Source: Kaistella sp.
GTDB taxonomy: Bacteria; Bacteroidota; Bacteroidia; Flavobacteriales; Weeksellaceae
NCBI GenBank assembly: GCA_019459085.1
Contig: JAIBEW010000011.1
Location: 87,544-151,543, forward strand
Direction of reading: 5' to 3'
Length of the DNA: 64,000 nt
Below are positions 1 through 9,100 of this stretch, piece after piece (position 1 is the first letter of the stretch; each line of letters opens with the position of its first letter). The notes below the pieces were generated by a model that worked only from the letters and a program-made list of their open reading frames with translations, did not search any database and was not told where the DNA came from. Both the position numbers and the translations under genes were made by a program.

Positions 1-1
1 A

Positions 2-322
2 CCTCTGAACTGGCCGAATCCTTTTACCAATAAAACTTATGTGCAGTTTGAACACAACTGCGACGATATTCTGGATGTGAATGTTCAGATTTATACGATA
101 ACCGGAAAACTGGTAAGAACTTTAACACAGACTGTTGTCTCTGAACCGTTCTTACAGGGCTTCAGAACACCAAGACAGGCTATTGAATGGGACGGAAATG
201 ATGATTTTGGCGATGCAGTAGCAAAGGGTACGTATATTTTTAAGATATTTGCAAAAAGCCAGAATCAGGAAAAATGCAAAGGAAGTGCAACAGCCGTCGA
301 AAAGATGGTGCTTTTAAAATAA
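2..322 (+). CDS. porU: PorU, type IX secretion sortase, 3' end only
   Basis: This is the C-terminal part of an open frame that runs in from the left edge. The frame is already open at base 2, so the GTG at base 41 is not a real start. The visible 106 residues begin with the NWPNPFTN turn and continue as a FlgD-like Ig fold (FEHN, then VQIYTITGKLVRTL, then GTYIFKIFA). This is the typical end of PorU, the gingipain-like C25 peptidase that cleaves the C-terminal signal of type IX cargo and attaches it to the cell surface. The catalytic domain lies outside the window. The next gene, 21 bases downstream, is porV, the usual porU-porV pairing. The assignment rests on the C-terminal fold and this neighbour. 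Confidence 0.85.
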   Translation, partial: PLNWPNPFTNKTYVQFEHNCDDILDVNVQIYTITGKLVRTLTQTVVSEPFLQGFRTPRQAIEWDGNDDFGDAVAKGTYIFKIFAKSQNQEKCKGSATAVEKMVLLK

Positions 323-343
323 ATAAACTATAAATAATATTAT

Positions 344-1507
344 ATGAATCTTTCAAAAAAACTTTTTTTAGGTTTGGGTCTTAGTGCCGGCTTCATGGGA
401 TTTTCCCAGGATTTGAGTAATATCAGACCTGTACTTACCGGAGCGCCTTTCCTTAGAATTGCACCGGATGCCCGTGCGGGAGGTATGGGTGATCAGGGTG
501 TTGCCACTTCTTCAGATGCATTCTCGCAGTTTTGGAATGCTGCAAAATATCCTTTCAGCAGAACCAATTCTGCAGTAGGAGTAACTTATACTCCTTATAT
601 GAGTAAGTTAACAAATGATGTATTCCTGGTATACGGGTCTTATCATAAATTTTTGGGTCAGGAAGAAAGATCTACCATTTCTGCAAGTATCTATTATTTC
701 AATATGGGCCAGGTTGACCTTACCCGGATTGTAGGAACTGAAGTGGTTCAGGAAGGAATTGCAAAACCAAACGAATTTTCAATTGATATTGCTTATGGTT
801 TGAAACTTGCCGACACTTTTTCCATGGCGATTACCGGAAGATTTTTGCGTTCTGATCTGGCAGGAGGATTTAATACCGATACTACACTGAAAGCTGCAAA
901 CTCTTTCGCAGTAGATATTTCAAGTTATTATACAACTCCGCGTTTTTCCAGTATCGGAGGATACGACGGACGAATTAATGCCGGTTTGGCTGTACAGAAT
1001 TTAGGTCCGCGTCTTGACTATACTGGAAATGAAGACTCCAGATCCTATTTGCCAACCATGGCAAGATTGGGAGCCGGTTATGATATGTTTCTGGACGATG
1101 CAAACCGCATCAGCTTAAGTGCTGAAGCTTCAAAACTTTTGGTTCCGGGCTCTGAATTGGTCGGAGTGGATCCCATCAACAACACTCCTATTTATGAAGT
1201 ACCGAATGTGGGCGTTATTGAAGGCATCGGAAAATCATTTAAAAATGAAAAAAGTATAATGTTCAGCGGTGGTCTGGAATATTCTTACGACAATGCATTC
1301 TCGGTACGTACCGGTTACTTCCATGAGAGCGAAGAGCAGGGAGCAAGACAGTTTGCAACTGCCGGAATCGGTTTAAAATACAACGCTTTCGCGCTGGATG
1401 TTTCGTATCTCATCAATACTTCTAAAGTTAACTCGGCGCTTGACAATACTTTAAGATTCGGACTGACCTGGACTATTGGAGAGGAAACTTCAAATGTTGA
1501 TTATTAA
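344..1507 (+). CDS. porV: PorV (LptO), type IX secretion outer-membrane protein
   Basis: The product is a 387-residue outer-membrane beta-barrel protein of the PorV/LptO family. It works with PorU in the attachment complex, carrying type IX cargo from the translocon to the sortase. It has a signal peptide (about residues 1-21, ending near GFSQ). The conserved PorV segment after it reads LRIAPDARAGGMGDQGVA (about residues 38-55). The rest alternates aromatic strands and ends in a barrel strand (FGLTWTIG). The length is normal. It lies just downstream of porU and probably shares its transcript. A hairpin with a T-run follows the stop. Confidence 0.93.
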   Translation: MNLSKKLFLGLGLSAGFMGFSQDLSNIRPVLTGAPFLRIAPDARAGGMGDQGVATSSDAFSQFWNAAKYPFSRTNSAVGVTYTPYMSKLTNDVFLVYGSYHKFLGQEERSTISASIYYFNMGQVDLTRIVGTEVVQEGIAKPNEFSIDIAYGLKLADTFSMAITGRFLRSDLAGGFNTDTTLKAANSFAVDISSYYTTPRFSSIGGYDGRINAGLAVQNLGPRLDYTGNEDSRSYLPTMARLGAGYDMFLDDANRISLSAEASKLLVPGSELVGVDPINNTPIYEVPNVGVIEGIGKSFKNEKSIMFSGGLEYSYDNAFSVRTGYFHESEEQGARQFATAGIGLKYNAFALDVSYLINTSKVNSALDNTLRFGLTWTIGEETSNVDY

Positions 1508-1528
1508 ATGTCACAATCATGATAACAG

Positions 1529-1553
1529 AAACCTCACTTGTTGAGGTTTTTTT
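1529..1553 (+). terminator. Rho-independent terminator after porV
   Basis: AAACCTCA pairs with TGAGGTTT around a five-base loop and runs straight into a T-tract. It sits 22 bases after the porV stop and probably ends the porU-porV transcript. Confidence 0.8.
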
Positions 1554-1625
1554 ATGCAAAATATATTTTTGATGACTAAAAAATGTGATTTTTACCAGTT
1601 TTTTCTTTTCTATCCTTAATTTTGT

Positions 1626-3881
1626 ATGATGAATTACACCTCAGAATTAAAAAAATACATGACCAGCCAGTATATTTATTCTGCAGTGCGGATTACTCTG
1701 GCTATTGTGGTTCCGAGTATTATTCTGGCTTATTTTGGGGTGCTTAAAGAATTTGTTCTGTTCCCGTTGGGAACGAGTCTGGTTGGACTTACCGATCAGC
1801 CCGGACCTTTTATCCGGCGGAGAAATTCTCTTCTTTTCGCGGTGATCTGTTTCTTTTTAGTCGCTCTTGTCGCAACTTTAATTAAAGATTTTCCGCCGCT
1901 GATTTATATTGAAATTGTTTTCTTCGGGATGTTTTTTTCCCTGATCGGTGTCTACGGGCAGCGGTTAGCGGCCGTCGGTTCACTGTCTTTGGTGGTTCTG
2001 GCAATTTTCATCAACGGACATCTAAATGGCGATGATATTTTTCTGAGTTTAGTCACATTCCTTGCAGGCTGTTTCTGGTTTTTTGTTATTTTCCTCATCG
2101 TTACCAAAATCCAGCCCTACAAACTGGCAGGACAGATGATCGGGGAAAACTATCTGGATCTTGCAGATTATCTCCTTATTAAAGCAAAGTTTTATGAAAA
2201 AGATGCGGATATCGACGCTCTTTTCTCTCAGGTGATTTCACAGCAGATCAAGATTAAAAACCTTCAGGAAGAAACCCGCGAAACAGTATTCAAAACGCGC
2301 ACAATCGTTAACGAATCCACGACCGAAAGCCGGCTTCTGATGCTGATGTTTCTAAATTCAATCGACCTGCACGAAAAACTCATGACCTCCGAAAGTGATT
2401 ATAAAAAAGTGCAGCAACGGTTTGGTGATACCGATTTCCTGCTCTCCATCAGTAAATATCTCACGTTGATCGCCGGAGAACTCACTTCCATCGGGATCGC
2501 AATGCAGGCAGGGATCAAAGCAAAATCCATCAGAAATATCGATGAAGAACTTCAGCTTCTTTTTGAGGAATATTTTGACCTGCGTAATCAAAAATTATCG
2601 GCAGATTATCTGGAAGATTTCATGATTCTAAGACAGATCATGGTAAGAATCACCGATATCAGCGAAGAGATTAAGACGATCTACCGTGCATTTTCTCAGG
2701 ATGAAAAGCTAGCTAAAAGCCTTTCTACCGGTTTGGATATCAAAAACTTTACACCGAGCCAAGAAAAAATAAACTTTAAGGTTTTAAGGAATAATCTGTC
2801 GGTGGAATCCTCCCATTTCCGCCACGCAGTACGAATTACGCTTGCACTGGTTGCAGGATATTTTGTATCGAGACTGGAATTTTTGGGAATCGGACATTCC
2901 TACTGGATTCTCATTACCATCATTGCCATTATGCGGCCTGCTTATTCTACCACCAAAGACCGGAATTTACTGCGGCTTTACGGGACTTTTGTGGGCGCGG
3001 TTTTGGCATATATCATTTTATATTTCATTACCGACAGTACACTTTTGTTCGTAATTCTTCTCGTAAGCATGATTCTCTGTTTCAGCATGCTGAAATGGAA
3101 GTATTTTTGGGCAGTGCTTTTTATGACCATTTATATTTTTCTTACGTTTAACCTTCTTACACCCGGAAATATTAATGTGATTTTTAAAGACAGGATTCTG
3201 GATACCGTAATTGCAGGTCTGGTTGCCTTCGCCGTTTCCTACTTTGTACTTCCGGTGTGGGAACATACGCAGAATCTACAGCTCATGCAGAAAGCTGCAA
3301 AAAGCAATCTGGAATACTTTCAGGTGGTCATGGATTCTTTTAAAGAAGAAAAAATTGATCCTTATTTCTACAAACTCAAACGCAAAAATGCCATCATCAA
3401 TATGGCGAATCTTTCGGATAATTTCCAGCGGATGATCACGGATCCGAAAAACCAGCAGAAAAAACTCGAAATCGTGCACCAGTTTGTGAATACGTCGCAT
3501 CTGATTACCGCTTACACTGCTTCGCTTTCTCAGTTTTCGAAAACAAAGAAAAGTTATCCAGAAATCGATTTTGAAAACTGGAACCTTAAAATTTCAGCTG
3601 AAATCGGAAAAGTCATCGCCCATTTAAGCGAAGAACAGACGGAGGGAACGGTAACGCCGGAAAAAACGATAACTCCGGAAGATGCAGTGGAAATTATGCT
3701 TGAAAACAGAAAAAAAGAAATTGAAGAAAATGAAATTTACGACCGCCGCGATCCCGGCAGAATCACCCATCTCACGGAACTCAACAATATCCGATCCCTG
3801 CTCTACCTGATTGATGATGTTTCGAAAGAACAGATCAAGATTCTCGAAAAACTGAAGCCGCAGATCAGTCAACAATCGTAA
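1626..3881 (+). CDS. FUSC family inner-membrane protein (YccS/YhfK-like)
   Basis: A 751-residue membrane protein with two similar halves. Each has a block of hydrophobic helices (about residues 20-165 and 395-545) followed by a charged, helical cytoplasmic region. This is the layout of the fusaric-acid-resistance (FUSC/YccS) family, thought to export small aromatic acids or other solutes. The substrate cannot be read from the sequence. The start is ATG ATG at 1626 and 1629. A TAATTTTG box at 1617-1624 lies almost on the start, so either it is not a promoter, the message is leaderless, or translation starts at a later ATG (1659). The 3' end overlaps the convergent phosphopantetheinyl transferase gene by 17 bases. 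Confidence 0.85.
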   Translation: MMNYTSELKKYMTSQYIYSAVRITLAIVVPSIILAYFGVLKEFVLFPLGTSLVGLTDQPGPFIRRRNSLLFAVICFFLVALVATLIKDFPPLIYIEIVFFGMFFSLIGVYGQRLAAVGSLSLVVLAIFINGHLNGDDIFLSLVTFLAGCFWFFVIFLIVTKIQPYKLAGQMIGENYLDLADYLLIKAKFYEKDADIDALFSQVISQQIKIKNLQEETRETVFKTRTIVNESTTESRLLMLMFLNSIDLHEKLMTSESDYKKVQQRFGDTDFLLSISKYLTLIAGELTSIGIAMQAGIKAKSIRNIDEELQLLFEEYFDLRNQKLSADYLEDFMILRQIMVRITDISEEIKTIYRAFSQDEKLAKSLSTGLDIKNFTPSQEKINFKVLRNNLSVESSHFRHAVRITLALVAGYFVSRLEFLGIGHSYWILITIIAIMRPAYSTTKDRNLLRLYGTFVGAVLAYIILYFITDSTLLFVILLVSMILCFSMLKWKYFWAVLFMTIYIFLTFNLLTPGNINVIFKDRILDTVIAGLVAFAVSYFVLPVWEHTQNLQLMQKAAKSNLEYFQVVMDSFKEEKIDPYFYKLKRKNAIINMANLSDNFQRMITDPKNQQKKLEIVHQFVNTSHLITAYTASLSQFSKTKKSYPEIDFENWNLKISAEIGKVIAHLSEEQTEGTVTPEKTITPEDAVEIMLENRKKEIEENEIYDRRDPGRITHLTELNNIRSLLYLIDDVSKEQIKILEKLKPQISQQS

Positions 3882-4476
3882 AACAGTACTGGTCGAAAAA
3901 CTCGACCCGGGCTTTGTAATCATCTGAGAAATGTTCATCATGAACGCGGCATTCCAGCCGGCTGAGATGTTTAAAACTGAAAGGTTTTACTTCATAATGC
4001 TTTTTCAGCGACCAATAGTTGGAATGGTGAATCTTGTACAGACTTTCCTTCATACTCCAGATGACAGTGAGGTATTCTTCCTCTTGATCAGCCGGAATAA
4101 ATTCCGTTTCTTCCGGTAGAATAAATTTATTTTTGAGGCGCACGATTTTCGGATTGAATTTTTCAAGATCAATCCCCACCTTATGCGGAGAAAGCGCCAA
4201 AGCGGCATAAGGAAATGAGTGGGTAATGGAAATTTCAGCATCTCTCGTGGAAAGATAGGGCTCGCGTTCGTTATACAGAATTTTAGCCTCAGGTTTCAAC
4301 GTTTTCAGGATTTTCCGTACCATCAGAGCCTCGAGCAATTTCTGAGGATGATAATCTTTTACCTTTTCGCGGTTTTCGGGCTCCAGAAGTTCGTCGGCAT
4401 TCAGTTCCTCATTTTCATCGTACTTCCAGACGAGAATGGTGGCATTATGGTCGGAAAAATCACGGTAGAGCGGCAT
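3865..4476 (-). CDS. 4'-phosphopantetheinyl transferase superfamily protein
   Basis: A 203-residue protein of the Sfp/AcpT superfamily, which moves the phosphopantetheine arm of coenzyme A onto a carrier-protein serine. The two signature motifs are present: VGIDLE (Asp103 and Glu105, Mg2+ ligands) and WSMKESLYK (140-148, Glu144 and Lys148). ISITHS (82-87) matches the CoA-binding loop. The carrier protein could be the fatty-acid ACP or one from a secondary pathway; nothing nearby decides this. The gene stands alone, converges on the FUSC gene and is divergent from ahcY. Confidence 0.88.
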   Translation of the reverse strand: MPLYRDFSDHNATILVWKYDENEELNADELLEPENREKVKDYHPQKLLEALMVRKILKTLKPEAKILYNEREPYLSTRDAEISITHSFPYAALALSPHKVGIDLEKFNPKIVRLKNKFILPEETEFIPADQEEEYLTVIWSMKESLYKIHHSNYWSLKKHYEVKPFSFKHLSRLECRVHDEHFSDDYKARVEFFDQYCFTIVD

Positions 4477-4478
4477 AT

Positions 4479-4509
4479 TTTGCGGTCAGGAAATTAGTTT
4501 GTAAATTTG
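4479..4509 (+). promoter_or_regulatory. Bacteroidota-type promoter for ahcY
   Basis: TTTG at 4479-4482 and TAAATTTG at 4502-4509 are separated by 19 bases, matching the sigma-70-like TTTG-N19-21-TAnnTTTG consensus of this phylum. The ahcY ATG follows 19 bases after the -7 box with no Shine-Dalgarno sequence. Confidence 0.65.
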
Positions 4510-4528
4510 CAAAAAATATTTTGAATTA

Positions 4529-5842
4529 ATGGAAACAACTACACAATACGTTCCTTATAAGGTTAAGGATATATCATTAGCGGAATTTGGCAGGAAAGAA
4601 ATAAAACTGGCTGAGGCAGAAATGCCTGGTTTAATGGCGATCCGTGAAGAATACGGACCTTCTCAACCACTGAAAGGTGCCAGAATTGCAGGATGTCTTC
4701 ACATGACCATCCAGACTGCGGTACTTATTGAAACGTTGGTGGCGCTTGGAGCTGATGTTACCTGGTCTTCATGTAATATTTTCTCTACTCAGGATCACGC
4801 TGCCGCTGCTATTGCTGCTGCCGGAATTCCGGTTTATGCATGGAAAGGAATGAACGAAGAGGAATTCGAATGGTGTATTGAACAAACCGTATTTTTCGGT
4901 GAAGACAGAAAACCTTTGAATCTGATCCTGGATGATGGCGGTGATTTAACGAATTTGGTTTTCGATAAATATCCGGAGTTAACGGCAGGTATTAAAGGAC
5001 TTTCTGAAGAGACCACGACAGGAGTTCACAGATTATACGAAAGAATGCAGAACGGAACTTTGGTGATGCCTGCAATTAATGTAAATGATTCAGTTACAAA
5101 GTCAAAATTTGATAATAAATACGGCTGTAGAGAATCTGCTGTTGATGCGGTAAGAAGAGCAACAGATTTGATGCTTGCAGGAAAACGGGTGATTGTATGT
5201 GGTTATGGAGATGTTGGTAAAGGTACTGCTGCTTCATTCAAAGGTGCGGGATCTATTGTTACCGTGACGGAAATCGATCCTATATGCGCGCTTCAGGCGG
5301 CAATGGACGGATTTGAAGTGAAAAAACTTGAGACAGTTGTAGACACTGCAGATATTGTAATTACCACAACCGGAAACTTCAATATTGTAAGAAGCGAGCA
5401 TTTCCTTAAAATGAAAGATAAAGCAGTCGTTTGTAACATTGGTCACTTCGATAATGAACTCGATATGGCATGGCTGAACGAAAACTACGGCTCTACAAAA
5501 TACGAAGTGAAACCTCAGGTTGATGTGTACAATATCGAAGGTAAAGAAATCATCATTCTTGCTGAAGGGCGTTTGGTAAACCTGGGCTGTGCAACAGGAC
5601 ACCCGAGTTTTGTAATGAGCAACTCATTCAGCAACCAGACCTTGGCTCAGATTGAACTTTGGACGAATGCTGCCGCATACGGAAATGAAGTATATATGCT
5701 GCCAAAACATCTTGATGAAAAAGTAGCGGCATTACATTTGAAAAAATTAGGAGTAGAACTTGAAACTTTAACACCTGAGCAGGCAAAATATATTGGTGTA
5801 GAGGTCGAAGGACCGTACAAACCGGAATATTACCGATACTAA
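4529..5842 (+). CDS. ahcY: Adenosylhomocysteinase
   Basis: S-adenosylhomocysteine hydrolase, which splits SAH to adenosine and homocysteine and so clears the product of methyl transfer. The 437 residues cover the whole family. Visible landmarks are [12 protein letters not shown] near residue 55, the STQDHAAAA segment, the NAD-binding loop GYGDVGKG (about 233-240), and the C-terminal KPEYYRY that reaches the NAD site of the neighbouring subunit. It stands alone behind its own promoter and is followed by hairpins. It serves the cell's methyltransferases, which here could include PrmA and the FkbM-like enzyme. Confidence 0.97.
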   Translation: METTTQYVPYKVKDISLAEFGRKEIKLAEAEMPGLMAIREEYGPSQPLKGARIAGCLHMTIQTAVLIETLVALGADVTWSSCNIFSTQDHAAAAIAAAGIPVYAWKGMNEEEFEWCIEQTVFFGEDRKPLNLILDDGGDLTNLVFDKYPELTAGIKGLSEETTTGVHRLYERMQNGTLVMPAINVNDSVTKSKFDNKYGCRESAVDAVRRATDLMLAGKRVIVCGYGDVGKGTAASFKGAGSIVTVTEIDPICALQAAMDGFEVKKLETVVDTADIVITTTGNFNIVRSEHFLKMKDKAVVCNIGHFDNELDMAWLNENYGSTKYEVKPQVDVYNIEGKEIIILAEGRLVNLGCATGHPSFVMSNSFSNQTLAQIELWTNAAAYGNEVYMLPKHLDEKVAALHLKKLGVELETLTPEQAKYIGVEVEGPYKPEYYRY

Positions 5843-5889
5843 AAACTGTAGTACCGGAAAATATTTCCGGAATTATTTAATGAATGAAT

Positions 5890-5919
5890 AACGCTTTGGG
5901 AGACTGAAGCGTTTTTTTA
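5890..5919 (+). terminator. Rho-independent terminator after ahcY
   Basis: AACGCTT pairs with AAGCGTT across a ten-base loop and is followed by a T-run. A second small hairpin (CCGGAAA/TTTCCGG, 5854-5870) lies just upstream. The bases between this terminator and the next promoter hold nothing I recognise. Confidence 0.75.
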
Positions 5920-6081
5920 TTTCATGCTCAAGCCAACCAAAACAACAATGTTTCAGTTTAAAATATAAATGTTTCAGCATTCATAACGCCTGATTTTATC
6001 GATAAAATTCAAGAGTCCGCTATATTTTACGTAATTATTAAAATTTACCTGACTCTGATGTAATAAATAATAAAATTTGTT

Positions 6082-6089
6082 TAGATTTG
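6082..6089 (+). promoter_or_regulatory. Putative -7 box (TAGATTTG) for the metalloprotease gene
   Basis: The element fits TAnnTTTG and ends 24 bases before the preferred ATG at 6114. No clear TTTG lies at the -33 distance, so this is a partial match. Confidence 0.4.
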
Positions 6090-6113
6090 TAAAATAAACT
6101 TATAGTGAATATT

Positions 6114-9100
6114 ATGAAGAAATTCTTTACCTTATTGATTCTTCTGTGCACGTTTGTCACTTCATTTGCACAATGGACTCCAACGAGTATGCAGGGAGAA
6201 AAAATTCGAAATAATACCAATGCAACGGATTATTTTAAATTAGATTTAAATGAATTAAGGGCGCAGTTAACCCATGCAGAAGAAACCGGCCTTAACGCTC
6301 AGGCTGTTGAAGTTTCCATTCCTACTTTGGGAGGTAAAATTGAACAGTTTGCCGTTTACAGTCTGCCTGTTGTAGCAAAAGAACTGGCTGCACAGTACCA
6401 GCTTGGCTCTTATGTGGGCGTTGGAATCTCCGACCCATCCAAATACATCAGATTCAGTGTTGCGCCGAATGATTTTCAGGCGATGATTCTTCATGAAGGT
6501 GTTTACCAGTTCATTGAACCCGCCAATAAAACCAAAACAGTTTATCAGCTTTTTAATAAATCAGTTAATACAGGCAGTAAAGGTTTTATTTGTTCCACAA
6601 GTGAGAACTCGTTGGCTCAAGAGCAGATGAACAAACTTTATGACGGTGGGAAGTCTTTTGCAAATAATCCTACCAATTTCGCGAAAAGTTCTGATAAAAA
6701 ATACAGAACCATGCGTTTGGCATTATCAGTTACTGCTGAATATACCACTTTTTTCGGTGGTGTACCGGGAGCGATGACCGCAATTAACGCGACGCTTACC
6801 AGAGTAAACGGCGTTTTCGAAAAAGATTTTGCACTGCATTTAAATATGCAGAATTACCCGACTTTGATTTATACCAATGCAGCGACCGATCCATATTCGC
6901 CTGCTGCCCAAATGAATAACTGGAATAATCAGCTTCAGCAAACTTTAACGACTGTTGTGGGAAATGCCAATTATGATATCGGACATCTATTCGGTGCTTC
7001 AGGCGGTGGTGGTAATGCCGGCTGTATTGGTTGTGTATGCATCAACCCTGCTACACCAACATCAAATCAAAAAGGATCCGCTTATACCTCTCCATCTGAT
7101 GGAGTTCCGGCGGGTGATACTTTCGACATTGATTATGTAGCTCATGAGATGGGTCACCAATTGGGAGCGACGCACTCTTTCTCTCACGCTTTGGAAGGAG
7201 CAGGAACTAATGTAGAACCGGGATCTGGTTCTACTATTATGGGTTATGCCGGTATTACAGGTCCTACTACGGATGTTCAGCCCAATTCTGACGCTTATTT
7301 TCATACAGCAAGCATCAATCAGGTTCAGACAAACTTAATCAGTAAGACCTGCGATGTTGAAGTTACAGTGGCAAATAACGCGCCGGTGATCTCGCCTTTA
7401 CCTACTTACAACATTCCAAAAGGTACTGCATTTGTTTTAACAGGTACCGCTACAGACCCGAATCCTATGACTTATACATGGGAGCAAATGAATAACGCCA
7501 ATGTTACTATAAACAATACCAATCTCGGAAATACTGCTTCAGGTGCATCTTTCAGATCGTTATCGCCAACAAGCACAGGTGCTACCAGATATTTCCCAAG
7601 ATTGCAGTCAGTATTAGCTGGGGTTTTAAATAACAGCACAAATACATGGGAGGCTGTGTCCACAGTAGCACGAACTACTCAGTTTGCATTTACGGTAAGA
7701 GATAATAATCCAATTACCACAGAGCAGCAAACCCAAACGGCTACCCAAACAATTATTGTTGGAAATGCGGGTCCTTTTACAGTAACTTCTACTGATGTTT
7801 ACAGTAACAGTCCTTCTACGGTAACTTGGAATGTTGTTGGTACTACCGCAGCACCTTATAATGTTGCCAATGTAAAGATTGACTACACAACAGACAATGG
7901 AGCGACATGGACTGTGCTTTCTGCATCAACTCCGAACGATGGAACAGAAAACTTCCAGTTTACTGGTTTAACGATAGGGAGCACTGTAAAAGTTAGAGTG
8001 AGCGCAGTTGGAAACGTTTTCTACGCTGTAGGATCTTCAGTAGTATCCAATGCTGCTGCTACCTGTGCTTCGCCTTCGGCATTAACAGTAACTGCCATTA
8101 CAACTACTTCAGCTACTTTGGGATGGACGGCTTCAGCGCCAGCTCCTGCAAATGGTTATCAGTACTACCTTTCAACATCCAGTACACCGCCCACAGCTAC
8201 GACCACTCCGAGTGGCGTTTCGGCAACCACTTCTGCAAATGTGACTCCTCTAATTGCCGGAGCTACCTATTATTGGTGGGTACGTGCAAACTGCAGCACA
8301 GCGGATCAGAGTGTATGGATTGCCGGAAACATCTTCTCTACTACTGCCACACTTCCATATGTGCAGCCATTTACAACAGTTAATGATTTCACTTTTGTCA
8401 ACGGTACCCAAACAAATAAATGGGCATATGGTTCTGCTGCTGGAAACCCAGCCAATTCCATCTACATCTCCAACGATAACGGTGCATCAAATACTTACAC
8501 CATTCTTGGAGCTGCAAGTGTAGTACAGGCTTATCGTGATATCGCTATCCCTACCGGAACTACTAATGCTACTTTATTCTTTGACTGGAAATCGAATGGA
8601 GAAAGCTGTTGTGATTATTTCCGCGTGTGGATGGTACCGGCTACATTTACGCCGACAGCAGGAAGTCAAATTACAGCTGGTGGAGGAAGAGTTCAAATCG
8701 GGGGCAATTTTAATCTTCAGAGTTCATATCAAACTTATGTAAATCATGTCTTAAATGTGAGTTCATACGCTGGGTCGACCATGCGTTTGGTATTTGAATG
8801 GAGAAATGACGGATCTCTGGGAACAATGCCTCCAGCATCAATTGACAATATTAATTTATCGATACCAACTTGTACGGTACCTAATAACCCTACATTTGGT
8901 ACAGTTACACAGAATTCAGCTACGATCTCCTGGGCAGCTGCAAACCCTGTACCCGCAAATGGTTATCATTACTATGTGTCAACAAGTAATACGCCGCCTA
9001 CTGCAGCAACTGTGCCAACAGGAAGTTCCACTACCACGACAGCCCCTTTAACAGCACTTACCCCAAATACAGTTTATTACTTTTGGGTTCGCTCAAATTG

